Program-made: the position numbers and the translations under genes | The notes under the pieces: generated by a model | The model's database searches: none | Seen by the model: the letters and a program-made list of their open reading frames with translations, nothing else | Told to the model about the DNA's origin: nothing | Shown: positions 1 to 7,507 of the stretch, in pieces | Numbering within the stretch: the stretch's first letter is position 1 | Layout of the letters: each line of letters begins with the position of its first letter | Assembly: GCA_020025615.1 (NCBI GenBank) | Contig: JAHHRT010000026.1 | Location: 1-15,947 of the forward strand | Length of the DNA stretch: 15,947 nucleotides | Reading direction: 5' to 3' | DNA from: Oscillospiraceae bacterium | Lineage (GTDB): Bacteria; Bacillota; Clostridia; Oscillospirales; Oscillospiraceae

Positions 1-734
1 AGTACCTGGGCCGTAAGCCCAAGGCTCTGTCCGGTGGTCAGCGTCAGCGTGTTGCTATCGGCCGTGCTATCGTTCGTGATCCTCAGGTCATGCTGATGGA
101 CGAGCCTCTGTCCAACCTGGACGCAAAGCTCCGTAACCAGATGCGTGCTGAGATCATCAAGCTCCGTGAGCGCATCAACACCACCTTCATTTATGTTACC
201 CACGACCAGACCGAGGCTATGACCCTGGGCGATCGTATCGTCATCATGAAGGATGGTTTCATCCAGCAGATCGGCACTCCTCAGGAAGTGTTCAGCCACC
301 CCTACAACCTGTTCGTTGCTGGCTTCATCGGCACTCCTCAGATGAACCTGTTCGACGCAAAGCTGGTTAAGCAGAACGGCAAGTACGCTGTGAAGCTTGC
401 TAACCTGACTGTTGAGCTGTCCGCTGACAAGCAGGCTGCTCTGGCTGCCAAGAACGTCGCAGAGCAGGATGTTGTTCTGGGTGTCCGTCCTGAGCATATC
501 ACTCTGGAGAATGAGGGCATCGAGGCTAAGGTCGATGTTTCTGAGATGATGGGCTCCTCCGTCCACCTGCACGTGACCGCTATGGGCCGCGACGTGGTTC
601 TGGTTGTTTCTACCATGAACATGACCGGTGCTGAGGTTGCTGCACTGACCGGTGGTGCCAATGTTAAGTTCAACTTCGCAGGCCATGTCTGCCATGTCTT
701 CAACAAGGAGACCGGCATCAACCTGGAAGCCTAA
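1..734 (+). CDS. ugpC: Sugar ABC transporter ATP-binding protein (MalK/MsmX/UgpC type), 5' end outside window
   Basis: This is the C-terminal 243 residues of an ATPase that powers a carbohydrate ABC importer at the inner face of the membrane. The visible frame begins at base 3. The signature motif LSGGQRQRVAIGRAI is at visible residues 9-23, followed directly by the Walker B stretch VMLMDEPLSNLD and the H-loop in YVTHDQTEAMTLGDR. The remainder is the TOBE/MalK-type regulatory domain, including the typical GFIGTPQMN and VLGVRPEHI segments. Walker A lies upstream of the window. In Firmicutes such ATPases (MsmX) often serve several sugar importers, and the following malQ-glgP genes make an oligosaccharide role plausible. 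The true substrate cannot be read from this fragment, and the glycerol-3-phosphate label of the family name is conventional. Codon use is strongly biased toward cgt, ctg and gtt, as in highly expressed genes. The gene ends in a strong terminator, so it is separate from malQ. Confidence 0.95.
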   Translation, partial: YLGRKPKALSGGQRQRVAIGRAIVRDPQVMLMDEPLSNLDAKLRNQMRAEIIKLRERINTTFIYVTHDQTEAMTLGDRIVIMKDGFIQQIGTPQEVFSHPYNLFVAGFIGTPQMNLFDAKLVKQNGKYAVKLANLTVELSADKQAALAAKNVAEQDVVLGVRPEHITLENEGIEAKVDVSEMMGSSVHLHVTAMGRDVVLVVSTMNMTGAEVAALTGGANVKFNFAGHVCHVFNKETGINLEA

Positions 735-742
735 TTTCGTCT

Positions 743-776
743 AAAAAAAGGCCCACCCCCGTCGGTGGGCCTTTTT
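743..776 (+). terminator. Intrinsic terminator after the ABC ATPase gene
   Basis: A perfect 8-bp GC-rich stem (GGCCCACC at 750-757 with GGTGGGCC at 764-771) has a 6-base loop and is followed by TTTTT. The stem is preceded by seven A residues, so it could stop transcription from both sides. It begins 16 bases after the stop codon. Confidence 0.93.
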
Positions 777-911
777 CATTCTATAAAATGCTGCAAAATT
801 CCGGGCTTTTACAGGGACAAATGCATCCCAAGGGGAAAAAGAATGGACACTGGAAAACCTGGATAAAATTCATTTTTGTACAGATTCAGTGAAAATAAGG
901 CGGTTTTTCCT

Positions 912-1052
912 GGGAATTCACTTGACAAAACGGATAATTGGGACTACTCTTATGTTGGTTAGCGGTAAGAATCAGGCAAAACGATACCTGAGGCAACCCG
1001 CAGCCTGCGAAAATTTGCGGGCGTTTTGCCCCCAATTATCAAAGTGAATCCC
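912..1052 (+). promoter_or_regulatory. Nested inverted-repeat element upstream of malQ (candidate structured leader RNA)
   Basis: The 371-base gap before malQ (735-1105) contains a 141-base block of nested complementarity. From outside in, 912-923 pairs with 1042-1052 (one bulged base), GATAATTGGG (933-942) pairs with 1031-1040, GGCAAAACG (975-983) pairs with 1022-1030, and CCCGCA (997-1002) pairs with 1016-1021. A side hairpin, TGGTT (956-960) with AATCA (970-974), fits in the largest 5' bulge. The 3' strand 1016-1052 is almost fully paired, while the 5' strand carries all the loops. I do not recognise a known riboswitch class. A TTGACA at 922-927 with a weak TACTCT at 945-950 could instead be the malQ promoter, in which case the outer arms would not be transcribed. 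I see nothing clear in 777-911. Confidence 0.5.
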
Positions 1053-1105
1053 GGCTTATATGGCCTATGGTGCCCTTCCCGCCGGAATGTTAGGAGAATA
1101 CTGTA

Positions 1106-2632
1106 TTGAGAACCAGCGGCATTTTAATGCACATCACCAGCCTGCCCGGCCCCTACGGTGTCGGCACCATGGGCGCACAAGCCTATTCTTTCGTGGATTT
1201 CCTGAAAAACGCAGGACAGAGCAGTTGGCAGATTCTTCCCTTGACTCCCACGGGTTACGGGGATTCCCCCTATCAGTCCTGTTCCACTTTTGCCGGAAAC
1301 CACTATCTGATTGATCTGGACACTCTGGTGGAGGAGGGGCTGCTCCGCAAGGAGGAGCTTACCGCCATTGCCTGGAATCAGGACGAGGAGCACGTAGATT
1401 TTGGCCTGCTCTATGAAAATCGTCTGAAGATTCTGCGCCTGGCTTACAGCCGCTTTGCAGGCGGCGAGGAATTCCAGGACTTCTGCATCAAAAATGCCGC
1501 CTGGCTTTCGGATTTCAGCCTCTATATGGCCCTTAAGGACCGCTATCAGGGAAACCCCTGGTATCTGTGGGATGCGCCTCTGAAATTCAGAGACCACGAC
1601 GCCATTTGGGAGGCCCGCAGTCAGCTGCGGGAGGAGATCCGTTTTTACAACTTCGTTCAATTCCAGTTCTACCGCCAGTGGGAGGCACTTCACGCCTATG
1701 CCAGACAGCAGGGGATCTCCATCATTGGAGATGTGCCCATCTATGTGCCCCTGGATTCGGTGGATGTGTGGAGCAACCCTGAGCTGTTCCAGCTGGATGC
1801 AGGCCTTGCGCCGGAAGTGGTGGCAGGTGTCCCGCCGGATGCCTTTACCGAAGACGGTCAGCTCTGGGGCAATCCCATTTACCGCTGGGATCGGATGGAA
1901 GCCAACGGCTTTGATTGGTGGATTCAGCGGCTGTCTGCCGCCGGAAAGCTCTATGATGTGATTCGACTGGACCACTTCCGGGGCTTCGAGTCCTATTGGG
2001 CCGTTCCCTATGGGGATAAGACCGCCCGGGGCGGCAAGTGGGTCAAGGGACCGGGCAAGGCCTTTGTGGAGGCCGTGAAAAAGCAGCTGCCGGAGCTTCT
2101 GCTCATTGCAGAGGATCTTGGCTATCTTACCCAGGAAGTGCTGGATCTGCGGGATGCTTCCGGCTATCCCGGCATGAAGGTCCTGGAGTTTGCATTTGAT
2201 AGCCGGGAACCTTCTGACTACCTGCCGCATACCTATACCAGAAATACAGTCTGCTACACAGGCACCCATGATAATATGACCATGCGCCAGTGGTTTGAAA
2301 CTGCTTCAGAGGAGGCGGCGGCCTATGCAGCAGAGTATATGCGCCTGTCTGAGTGTGAGGGATCTGTTTGGGGCACGATTCGGACAGCGTTTTCCTCGGT
2401 GTCCGATCAGTGCATCGTGCAGATGCAGGATTTCCTGAATCTGGGCGGCGAGGCCAGAATGAATTTACCCGGCACGCTGGGAGGCAACTGGATCTGGCGG
2501 ATGCAGGAGGGGGCACTGACCCCGGAGCTTGCCCAGCGGATCTATGGACTTACCGCACTTTATGCCCGCTTGGGCCGTCAAAATTGTGTAATTGCGGCAC
2601 AACCGCTTAACAAGAATGGAGAACAAAAATGA
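1106..2632 (+). CDS. malQ: 4-alpha-glucanotransferase (amylomaltase)
   Basis: MalQ is a cytoplasmic GH77 enzyme that moves alpha-1,4-glucan segments between malto-oligosaccharides, releasing glucose and making longer chains for the phosphorylase. The 508-residue protein has the normal family length. Catalytic residues are visible: nucleophile D289 in IRLDHFRG, acid/base E336 in LIAEDLG, and D389 in GTHDNMT. Other family signatures are GYGDSPYQSCSTFAGN (50-65), GDVPIYVPLDSVDVW (208-222), GVPPDAFTEDGQLWGNP (241-257) and EARMNLPGT (449-457). The start is TTG at 1106: AGGAG lies 9 bases upstream (1092-1096), and the resulting N-terminus MRTSGILMHITSLPGPYG matches the usual GH77 beginning, whereas the internal ATG at 1127 would remove conserved residues. 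The stop overlaps the glgP start as ATGA, which implies translational coupling. Confidence 0.97.
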   Translation: MRTSGILMHITSLPGPYGVGTMGAQAYSFVDFLKNAGQSSWQILPLTPTGYGDSPYQSCSTFAGNHYLIDLDTLVEEGLLRKEELTAIAWNQDEEHVDFGLLYENRLKILRLAYSRFAGGEEFQDFCIKNAAWLSDFSLYMALKDRYQGNPWYLWDAPLKFRDHDAIWEARSQLREEIRFYNFVQFQFYRQWEALHAYARQQGISIIGDVPIYVPLDSVDVWSNPELFQLDAGLAPEVVAGVPPDAFTEDGQLWGNPIYRWDRMEANGFDWWIQRLSAAGKLYDVIRLDHFRGFESYWAVPYGDKTARGGKWVKGPGKAFVEAVKKQLPELLLIAEDLGYLTQEVLDLRDASGYPGMKVLEFAFDSREPSDYLPHTYTRNTVCYTGTHDNMTMRQWFETASEEAAAYAAEYMRLSECEGSVWGTIRTAFSSVSDQCIVQMQDFLNLGGEARMNLPGTLGGNWIWRMQEGALTPELAQRIYGLTALYARLGRQNCVIAAQPLNKNGEQK

Positions 2633-4962
2633 GTTATAATTGCCTGAATATTCTGAAATGGACAGAAGCACAGCTCAAATATACCTATGATGTGTCTCTG
2701 CAGGAGGCTACTCCCCAGGAGCTCCATGAAGCCCTGGGCGAAGCCGTGATGATGGCCATTTCCGACAACTGGAACCACAGCAAGCACACCCGTATGCCCG
2801 ATCGGAAGGCATACTACATCTCTGCTGAGTACCTCATCGGTCGTCTGGTGTACTCCAACCTCTATAATCTGGGAATCCTGGACGAGATGCGCAAGCTCTT
2901 TGCCGAGCGGGGCGTGGACCTCGCCATTCTGGAGGACATCGAGGATGCCGCTCTGGGCAACGGCGGCCTGGGCCGTCTGGCTGCCTGCTTCCTGGACAGT
3001 GCGGCAAGCTGCAATCTCCCCCTGTCCGGCTATGGCCTGCGCTATAAGTTCGGCCTGTTTAAGCAGAGCTTTGACGCATACGGCAGCCAGAAGGAGAACG
3101 CCGATGACTGGTCCAAGTACGGCGATCCCTGGTCTTACCGCCGCTATAACCACACCGTTAAGGTGAAATTCCCCGACCATACGGTGAACGCAGTTCCCTA
3201 TGACGTTCCTGTCATCGGCTACGGCACCAACAACATCAACACCCTGCGTCTGTGGCAGTGTGAGGCCGAGGAAGAGCTGGACTTCAATGCATTTAACGAT
3301 CAGGACTATCTGCGTGCCCTGACCCAGAAGAACAAGGCTGAGGACATCACCCGTGTTCTTTACCCCAATGACTCCACCTGGGAAGGCAAGCGCCTGAGAA
3401 TCAAGCAGCAGTACGTTCTGTCCTCTGCTTCCCTTCAGGATATGATGCGGACCTTCAAGGCTGCCCACGGCAATGATCTGACCCATTTTGCAGACTTCTA
3501 TGCTGTGCAGCTCAACGACACCCATCCCGCTATGTCCATCCCCGAGCTGATCCGCCTGCTGATGCAGGAGGGCATGGACTTCGAGCAGAGCTTTAACATT
3601 GCCCAGAAGACCTTCTCCTACACCAACCACACCGTCATGGGTGAGGCCCTGGAAAAGTGGAACCTGGATCTGCTGCGCTCTGTGGTTCCTGAGATTGTGG
3701 ATATTATTCTGAAAATTGACGATCGGCTGAAGCGGGAGCATCCCGGTCTGTTCATCGTCAAGGACAACACCGCCCACATGGCAAACCTGTCCATTTATGT
3801 CGGTTCCTACATCAACGGCGTTGCTGAGATCCACTCCCAGATTCTGAAGGACGACTGCTTCCACGACTGGTATCAGGTGTTCCCCGAGCGGTTCCAGAAT
3901 AAGACCAACGGTGTCACGCCCCGTCGCTGGATGGGCCTGTGCAACCCCGAGCTGACCCAGCTGATCAAGTACCGCATCGGCGGCGACTTCCTCAAGGATC
4001 TGGATCGCCTGTCCAAGCTGAAGCCCATGATTGACGACGACATGGTCCGCCAGTTCAACTCTGTGAAGCGGCAGAAGAAGGAACAGCTGTGCAAGATCAT
4101 TGCCAAGAAGGAAGGAATTCAGCTGAACCCCGACTTCATCTTTGATGTGCAGGTCAAGCGTCTGCATGAGTACAAGCGTCAGCTGCTGAACATCCTCAGC
4201 ATTGTGGATATTTACTTCCGCATGAAGGACGGCGAGCTGCCCGACTTCCATCCCACTGTGTTCATCTTCGGTGCAAAGTCCGCTCCCGGATATGCCCGTG
4301 CGAAGGCTATCATTCGGTATATCAACCGGGTGGCTAACATGATTAACAATGATCCCCAGGTCAACGACAAGTTGAAGGTGGTCTTTGTTCAGAACTACAA
4401 CTGCTCCTACGCCGAGCATATCATCCCCGCAGCCGATGTTTCCGAGCAGATTTCTCCTGCCGGCACCGAGGCTTCCGGCACCGGCAACATGAAGCTGATG
4501 CTGAACGGCGCTGTGACCCTGGGTACTCTGGACGGTGCAAACGTAGAGATTGCCAAGGAGGCCGGCATCGAGAACGAGTATATCTTCGGTCATACTGTGG
4601 AAGAGATCAACGCCTGCCGGGACAGCTACTATGCACGGGGCATCTATGAAAGCGACGCACATCTGCGCCGTGCCATCAATACCCTCATCGACGGCACCGT
4701 GCCCACCGATGACCCCCAGAAGGAGCTGTTCTACGCTCTGCTGGACGGCGCTTCCTGGCATAAGGCAGACCACTACTTCCTGCTGCTGGACTACGCATCC
4801 TATATCGATGCCAAGCTGAGAGTCAACCGGGATTATGCAGACCGGATGAGCTTCGGCCGCAAGTGCCTGCTGAACATTGCTTCCGGCGCAAAGTTCTCCT
4901 CTGACCGTACCATTCGTCAGTACGCAGACGAGATCTGGCACATTAAGCCCACTCAGTACTAA
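2629..4962 (+). CDS. glgP: Glycogen/maltodextrin phosphorylase
   Basis: This is a PLP-dependent GT35 phosphorylase that releases glucose-1-phosphate from the non-reducing ends of glycogen or maltodextrin. It is 777 residues, slightly short of the roughly 800 residues usual for bacterial enzymes but intact. The PLP-binding lysine is K622 in ASGTGNMKLMLNG, followed by GTLDGANVEI. The N-terminal glycine-rich motif ALGNGGLGRLAACFLDSA is at 108-125. The motifs QLNDTHP, TNHTVMGEALEKW, NGVTPRRW and QVKRLHEYKRQ are all present. The ATG overlaps the malQ stop by four bases, and GGAG at 2618-2621 is the ribosome binding site. MalQ and GlgP together form the standard intracellular pathway for maltodextrin and glycogen breakdown. 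Choosing between glycogen and maltodextrin as main substrate is not possible from motifs alone. Two hairpins follow the gene. Confidence 0.97.
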   Translation: MSYNCLNILKWTEAQLKYTYDVSLQEATPQELHEALGEAVMMAISDNWNHSKHTRMPDRKAYYISAEYLIGRLVYSNLYNLGILDEMRKLFAERGVDLAILEDIEDAALGNGGLGRLAACFLDSAASCNLPLSGYGLRYKFGLFKQSFDAYGSQKENADDWSKYGDPWSYRRYNHTVKVKFPDHTVNAVPYDVPVIGYGTNNINTLRLWQCEAEEELDFNAFNDQDYLRALTQKNKAEDITRVLYPNDSTWEGKRLRIKQQYVLSSASLQDMMRTFKAAHGNDLTHFADFYAVQLNDTHPAMSIPELIRLLMQEGMDFEQSFNIAQKTFSYTNHTVMGEALEKWNLDLLRSVVPEIVDIILKIDDRLKREHPGLFIVKDNTAHMANLSIYVGSYINGVAEIHSQILKDDCFHDWYQVFPERFQNKTNGVTPRRWMGLCNPELTQLIKYRIGGDFLKDLDRLSKLKPMIDDDMVRQFNSVKRQKKEQLCKIIAKKEGIQLNPDFIFDVQVKRLHEYKRQLLNILSIVDIYFRMKDGELPDFHPTVFIFGAKSAPGYARAKAIIRYINRVANMINNDPQVNDKLKVVFVQNYNCSYAEHIIPAADVSEQISPAGTEASGTGNMKLMLNGAVTLGTLDGANVEIAKEAGIENEYIFGHTVEEINACRDSYYARGIYESDAHLRRAINTLIDGTVPTDDPQKELFYALLDGASWHKADHYFLLLDYASYIDAKLRVNRDYADRMSFGRKCLLNIASGAKFSSDRTIRQYADEIWHIKPTQY

Positions 4963-4971
4963 GATATGCAC

Positions 4972-5005
4972 AAGGCCCCTGATTTCCTCGGAAATCAGGG
5001 GCCTT
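4972..5005 (+). terminator. Long hairpin without a T-tract after glgP
   Basis: A 15-bp perfect stem (4972-4986 with 4991-5005, four-base loop) begins 9 bases after the glgP stop. The 3' flank is AGACTG, not a T-run. It may act in mRNA 3'-end stability or as a backup to the next terminator. Confidence 0.7.
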
Positions 5006-5032
5006 AGACTGTCAAAAAGGTACTTTTACCAG

Positions 5033-5071
5033 AAAACCGAGGTCAGACATTTTGCCTGACCTCGGTTTTTT
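5033..5071 (+). terminator. Intrinsic terminator, probably bidirectional
   Basis: A 10-bp stem CCGAGGTCAG (5037-5046) with CTGACCTCGG (5056-5065) has a 9-base loop and is followed by six T. Four A residues precede the stem, so it can also end the convergent minus-strand padR operon, whose last gene ends at 5083. Confidence 0.9.
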
Positions 5072-5082
5072 AGATAGAATGG

Positions 5083-5604
5083 TTATTCTTCGGTTTTCGG
5101 CTTTAACCGTTTCAGAAGAATGTAGCCCACAAGGCCCACAATGACAAGGGCCAGGAAGGGAAGAAGGTTGCTGAGAAGATGGGCGGTTGTGGAGCCGGTG
5201 ACAAAGATGGCGGTGGGGCCGTCAGCGCCGCCGATGAAACCAAGGGCAGGGGGCTGATTGACGGCCTGGGTCAGCAGAAAACAGGCAAGGACCTGAATGG
5301 AACAGGTATAGACAAGACCGCCGATGCCCGCAATGGCAAGAACCAGGAAGAGATAACGCCAGGGGCTCTTTCGATAGCGGTATTCTTTCATCTCTTCGTT
5401 GAGACCCTGGGCCATCTGCTTCGGGGTCCCCATATCCCGGAGAATGGCCTCATAGGGCTCTCCGGCCTCCTGACGGGCACAGATTCCGGTAGCCAGGTCC
5501 TGGATCACCTGAGCACGGATTTTACGGGGCAGGCACAGCCTGCGGGCCACAGCCCGAAGATAGCGTTTTACAGCAGGCTGGAGATCACTGCTTTCAGTTT
5601 TCAT
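5083..5604 (-). CDS. PadR-linked HAAS-like two-TM membrane protein with GGADGPT motif
   Basis: The protein has 173 residues. Residues 1-75 form a soluble helical region whose sequence (RYLRAVARRLCLPRKIRAQV..., then ...GEPYEAILRDMGTPKQMAQGLNEEM) resembles the HAAS/DUF1700 or permease-prefix domain that often accompanies PadR regulators. A hydrophobic segment follows at about 84-112, then the loop LGFIGGADGPTAIFV (121-135), a second hydrophobic segment at about 146-164, and a basic tail. The GGADGPTAIFV stretch looks like the conserved loop of sodium-pumping decarboxylase beta subunits, but the protein is far too short to be one. The chosen ATG at 5604 overlaps the padR stop as ATGA, and GGGAGG sits 8 bases upstream. 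A TTG five codons earlier lies on that ribosome binding site and is unlikely. The function is unknown; a membrane partner or target of the PadR regulator is likely. Confidence 0.85.
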   Translation of the reverse strand: MKTESSDLQPAVKRYLRAVARRLCLPRKIRAQVIQDLATGICARQEAGEPYEAILRDMGTPKQMAQGLNEEMKEYRYRKSPWRYLFLVLAIAGIGGLVYTCSIQVLACFLLTQAVNQPPALGFIGGADGPTAIFVTGSTTAHLLSNLLPFLALVIVGLVGYILLKRLKPKTEE

Positions 5605-5954
5605 AATGTATCCTCCCAATTTTCAATGTATTGGACGTCCCCCAAGAATTGCTTCCACAGGCGCTGTTCCTCTTCTAAACGCCGGATTCCCTGGGGGGTG
5701 ATGGTGTAGATCTTCTTCGGTGCCGCGCGGCCTGGGCCAGTCTGCCAGTCGGAGTGCAGCAGCCCTTCTTCTTCCAGCCGATAGAGGATGGGATAGAGGG
5801 TGCCCTCTTTGATTTGCAGAGAGCCGCCGGGGGCCTGGGCCAGCCGGGTGAGAAGCTGATAGCCATAGCCTGGGCTGCGGGCAAGAAGATTCAGCACCAG
5901 CATTTCCAAGATTCCTTTTTTTATCTGCCGGGCAAAACGATCTTCGGCTTCCAT
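5601..5954 (-). CDS. PadR family transcriptional regulator
   Basis: This is a small winged-helix repressor of 117 residues. The helix-turn-helix core is residues 14-70: GILEMLVLNLLARSPGYGYQLL is followed by the recognition segment IKEGTLYPILYRLEEEGLL, which is very typical of PadR. The wing is at about 74-90 (GRAAPKKIYTITPQG). The C-terminal helix is short, as in the PadR-s1 subgroup. AAGGAGG lies upstream of the ATG. The gene is first in a two-gene minus-strand operon with the membrane protein, coupled by ATGA. A dyad immediately downstream of its own -10 box suggests autorepression. The ligand is unknown; such regulators often sense phenolic compounds, antimicrobials or envelope stress. Confidence 0.95.
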   Translation of the reverse strand: MEAEDRFARQIKKGILEMLVLNLLARSPGYGYQLLTRLAQAPGGSLQIKEGTLYPILYRLEEEGLLHSDWQTGPGRAAPKKIYTITPQGIRRLEEEQRLWKQFLGDVQYIENWEDTL

Positions 5955-5973
5955 GGGTCTTCCTCCTTTACAA

Positions 5974-6026
5974 ACTTAGTATTTAGTATTCCTAAGTATT
6001 ATAGCAATGGGAAACCTCTTTGTCAA
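5974..6026 (-). promoter_or_regulatory. Consensus promoter and operator of the padR operon
   Basis: Read on the minus strand, TTGACA (6021-6026) is separated by exactly 17 bases from TATAAT (5998-6003), a perfect sigma-A promoter. Immediately downstream is the dyad ACTTAG-N12-CTAAGT (5974-5997), which overlaps the expected transcription start. Such a perfect promoter with an operator over the start fits tight repression by the encoded PadR. Confidence 0.9.
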
Positions 6027-6032
6027 TCCCGG

Positions 6033-6076
6033 AAAAAAGAAGTATCCCTCCGGGGGAAGGATAACCCGGAGGGATA
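6033..6076 (-). terminator. Intrinsic terminator of the radical SAM gene
   Basis: A 12-bp perfect stem (6043-6054 with 6065-6076) is followed on the minus strand, after four bases, by six T residues (6033-6038). It lies about 60 bases beyond the stop codon at 6137. Confidence 0.88.
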
Positions 6077-6136
6077 GAAGAGAGGGGAAATGTCTATTTC
6101 AGCAGGGGGAATGGGACCAACCTCCTGATGAAACCA

Positions 6137-7480
6137 TTATTTTCCGCACTTGGCCCAGAGGGCATCGGCGGTGGGCTGCCAGTTTGCAGCATAGCGGTCA
6201 CACTTGGCGCACAGGTGCTCGCAGGATTCGGGGCTCTGGAGATCCGTGGAGTGGACCTCCACTTCGCTTACGATCTTGCGAAGCTTATCGGGATTTTCCA
6301 GCATGGGGCAGGGGCGCAGGTGATTGTTGTTAAAGGGCTGGTTATCGTGATAGGCCTGGAACAGAGGGGCGCGGAGGCACTCCAGCAGGCTCTTCTCACG
6401 GATATTGCTGTCGGAATAGTGGATGAAGACGCAGGGGTCCACATCGCCGTTGGCATTGATATGGAGATACCGCCGACCGCCGGCAATACAGCCGCCTACG
6501 TACTCGCCGTCGTTCTGGAAGTCCATGCCGAAGATGGCCTTGGTCTGACGGAAGCCGCGGATGCGATGGTACATAAATTCACGCTGCTCGGGGGTGGGCA
6601 TCAGCTCGGGAACGGCATCGTTGCCCACGGGCATATAGTGGAAGTACCACACGAAGGAGGCACCCCAGTTGATCATCTGGTCGTAGAACGCCTCAGAGCT
6701 GATGGCGCTGAAGTTCTGGCTGGTGTAGCAGCAGGAGATGCCGAAGGGCAGGCGGTTCTTTTTCAGAATGTCCATGGCCTTTACGACCTTGTCGTAGGAG
6801 CCGGGGCCGCGGCGGGCATCGTGGGTCTCCTTGCTGCCTTCCACGCTGATGGCGGGCACGAAGTTCTTAACCTCCAGCAGCTCCTTGGCAAAGTCCTCGT
6901 CAATGAGGGTGGCGTTGGTGAAGGAGAGGAAGATGCAGTCAGAGTGCTTGCGGCACAGGGCCATCAGATCCTTTTTTCGAACCAGGGGTTCGCCGCCGGT
7001 GTAGATGTAGAAGTAAACGCCCAGCTCTTTGCCCTGGGTGATGATGCTGTCGATTTCATCGAAGGTGAGGTTCAGGCGGTTGCCGTACTCAGCGGCCCAG
7101 CAGCCGGTGCAGTGGAGGTTGCAGGCAGAGGTGGGGTCCAGCAGAATGGCCCAGGGAATGTTGCAGCCATACTCCTTGCGGTACTTTTCTTCGGTCTTCC
7201 AGCCCACCAGGCTGGCGTTCAGGAAGAAGTTGGTAAAGAAGCTCTTCATCACCTCGGGGTCGGTGTCATGGATGATTCGCAGAATCAGCTGATACCAGTT
7301 AGAGTCCGGATTTCCCAGAATATTCCGAACAGCGGCACGCTGTACGGGGAAGCTGTCCGGGCCTTCTCCGGCGAATTTATCCACCCAGTCCATGATCTTC
7401 ATGAGATTCTTTTCCGGGTCCTTTTCAATATAGGAGTAGGCCTGGCGGATGCCAAACTTCTTAATGCTGTTGGAAATCAT
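6137..7480 (-). CDS. Radical SAM protein with SPASM-like cysteine-rich C-terminus
   Basis: The 447-residue protein carries the radical SAM 4Fe-4S motif C120-x3-C124-x2-C127 (PTSACNLHCTGCWAAEYG) and a SAM-contacting TGGEP at 161-165. The C-terminal part has cysteines at 331, 350, 368, 391, 420, 424, 427 and 445, including HINANGDVDPCVFIHY and CEHLCAKC, which suggests one or two auxiliary clusters. An N-terminal helical region of about 100 residues precedes the barrel. I recognise this as a widespread clostridial radical SAM family but know no reaction for it. The start is the ATG at 7480, with AAAGGGAG upstream in the expected place; the frame stays open for 22 more codons toward 7546 but without a suitable site. 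It is monocistronic, with its own terminator and a dyad over its promoter region. It could be a peptide or small-molecule modifying enzyme. Confidence 0.9.
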   Translation of the reverse strand: MISNSIKKFGIRQAYSYIEKDPEKNLMKIMDWVDKFAGEGPDSFPVQRAAVRNILGNPDSNWYQLILRIIHDTDPEVMKSFFTNFFLNASLVGWKTEEKYRKEYGCNIPWAILLDPTSACNLHCTGCWAAEYGNRLNLTFDEIDSIITQGKELGVYFYIYTGGEPLVRKKDLMALCRKHSDCIFLSFTNATLIDEDFAKELLEVKNFVPAISVEGSKETHDARRGPGSYDKVVKAMDILKKNRLPFGISCCYTSQNFSAISSEAFYDQMINWGASFVWYFHYMPVGNDAVPELMPTPEQREFMYHRIRGFRQTKAIFGMDFQNDGEYVGGCIAGGRRYLHINANGDVDPCVFIHYSDSNIREKSLLECLRAPLFQAYHDNQPFNNNHLRPCPMLENPDKLRKIVSEVEVHSTDLQSPESCEHLCAKCDRYAANWQPTADALWAKCGK

Positions 7481-7507
7481 TTTGAAACGCTCCCTTTCAT
7501 TTGATAG

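Noticed and set aside
2578..4971. A 797-codon open frame antisense to glgP
   Set aside because: Its translation is low-complexity and rich in V, L, G, H and Q, with no recognisable motif, and it mirrors the strongly biased codons of glgP. The plus strand encodes a complete phosphorylase with all catalytic motifs.
5605..5619. TTG start five codons upstream for the HAAS-like protein
   Set aside because: The TTG overlaps the GGGAGG ribosome binding site of the ATG at 5604, which also forms the ATGA coupling with padR.
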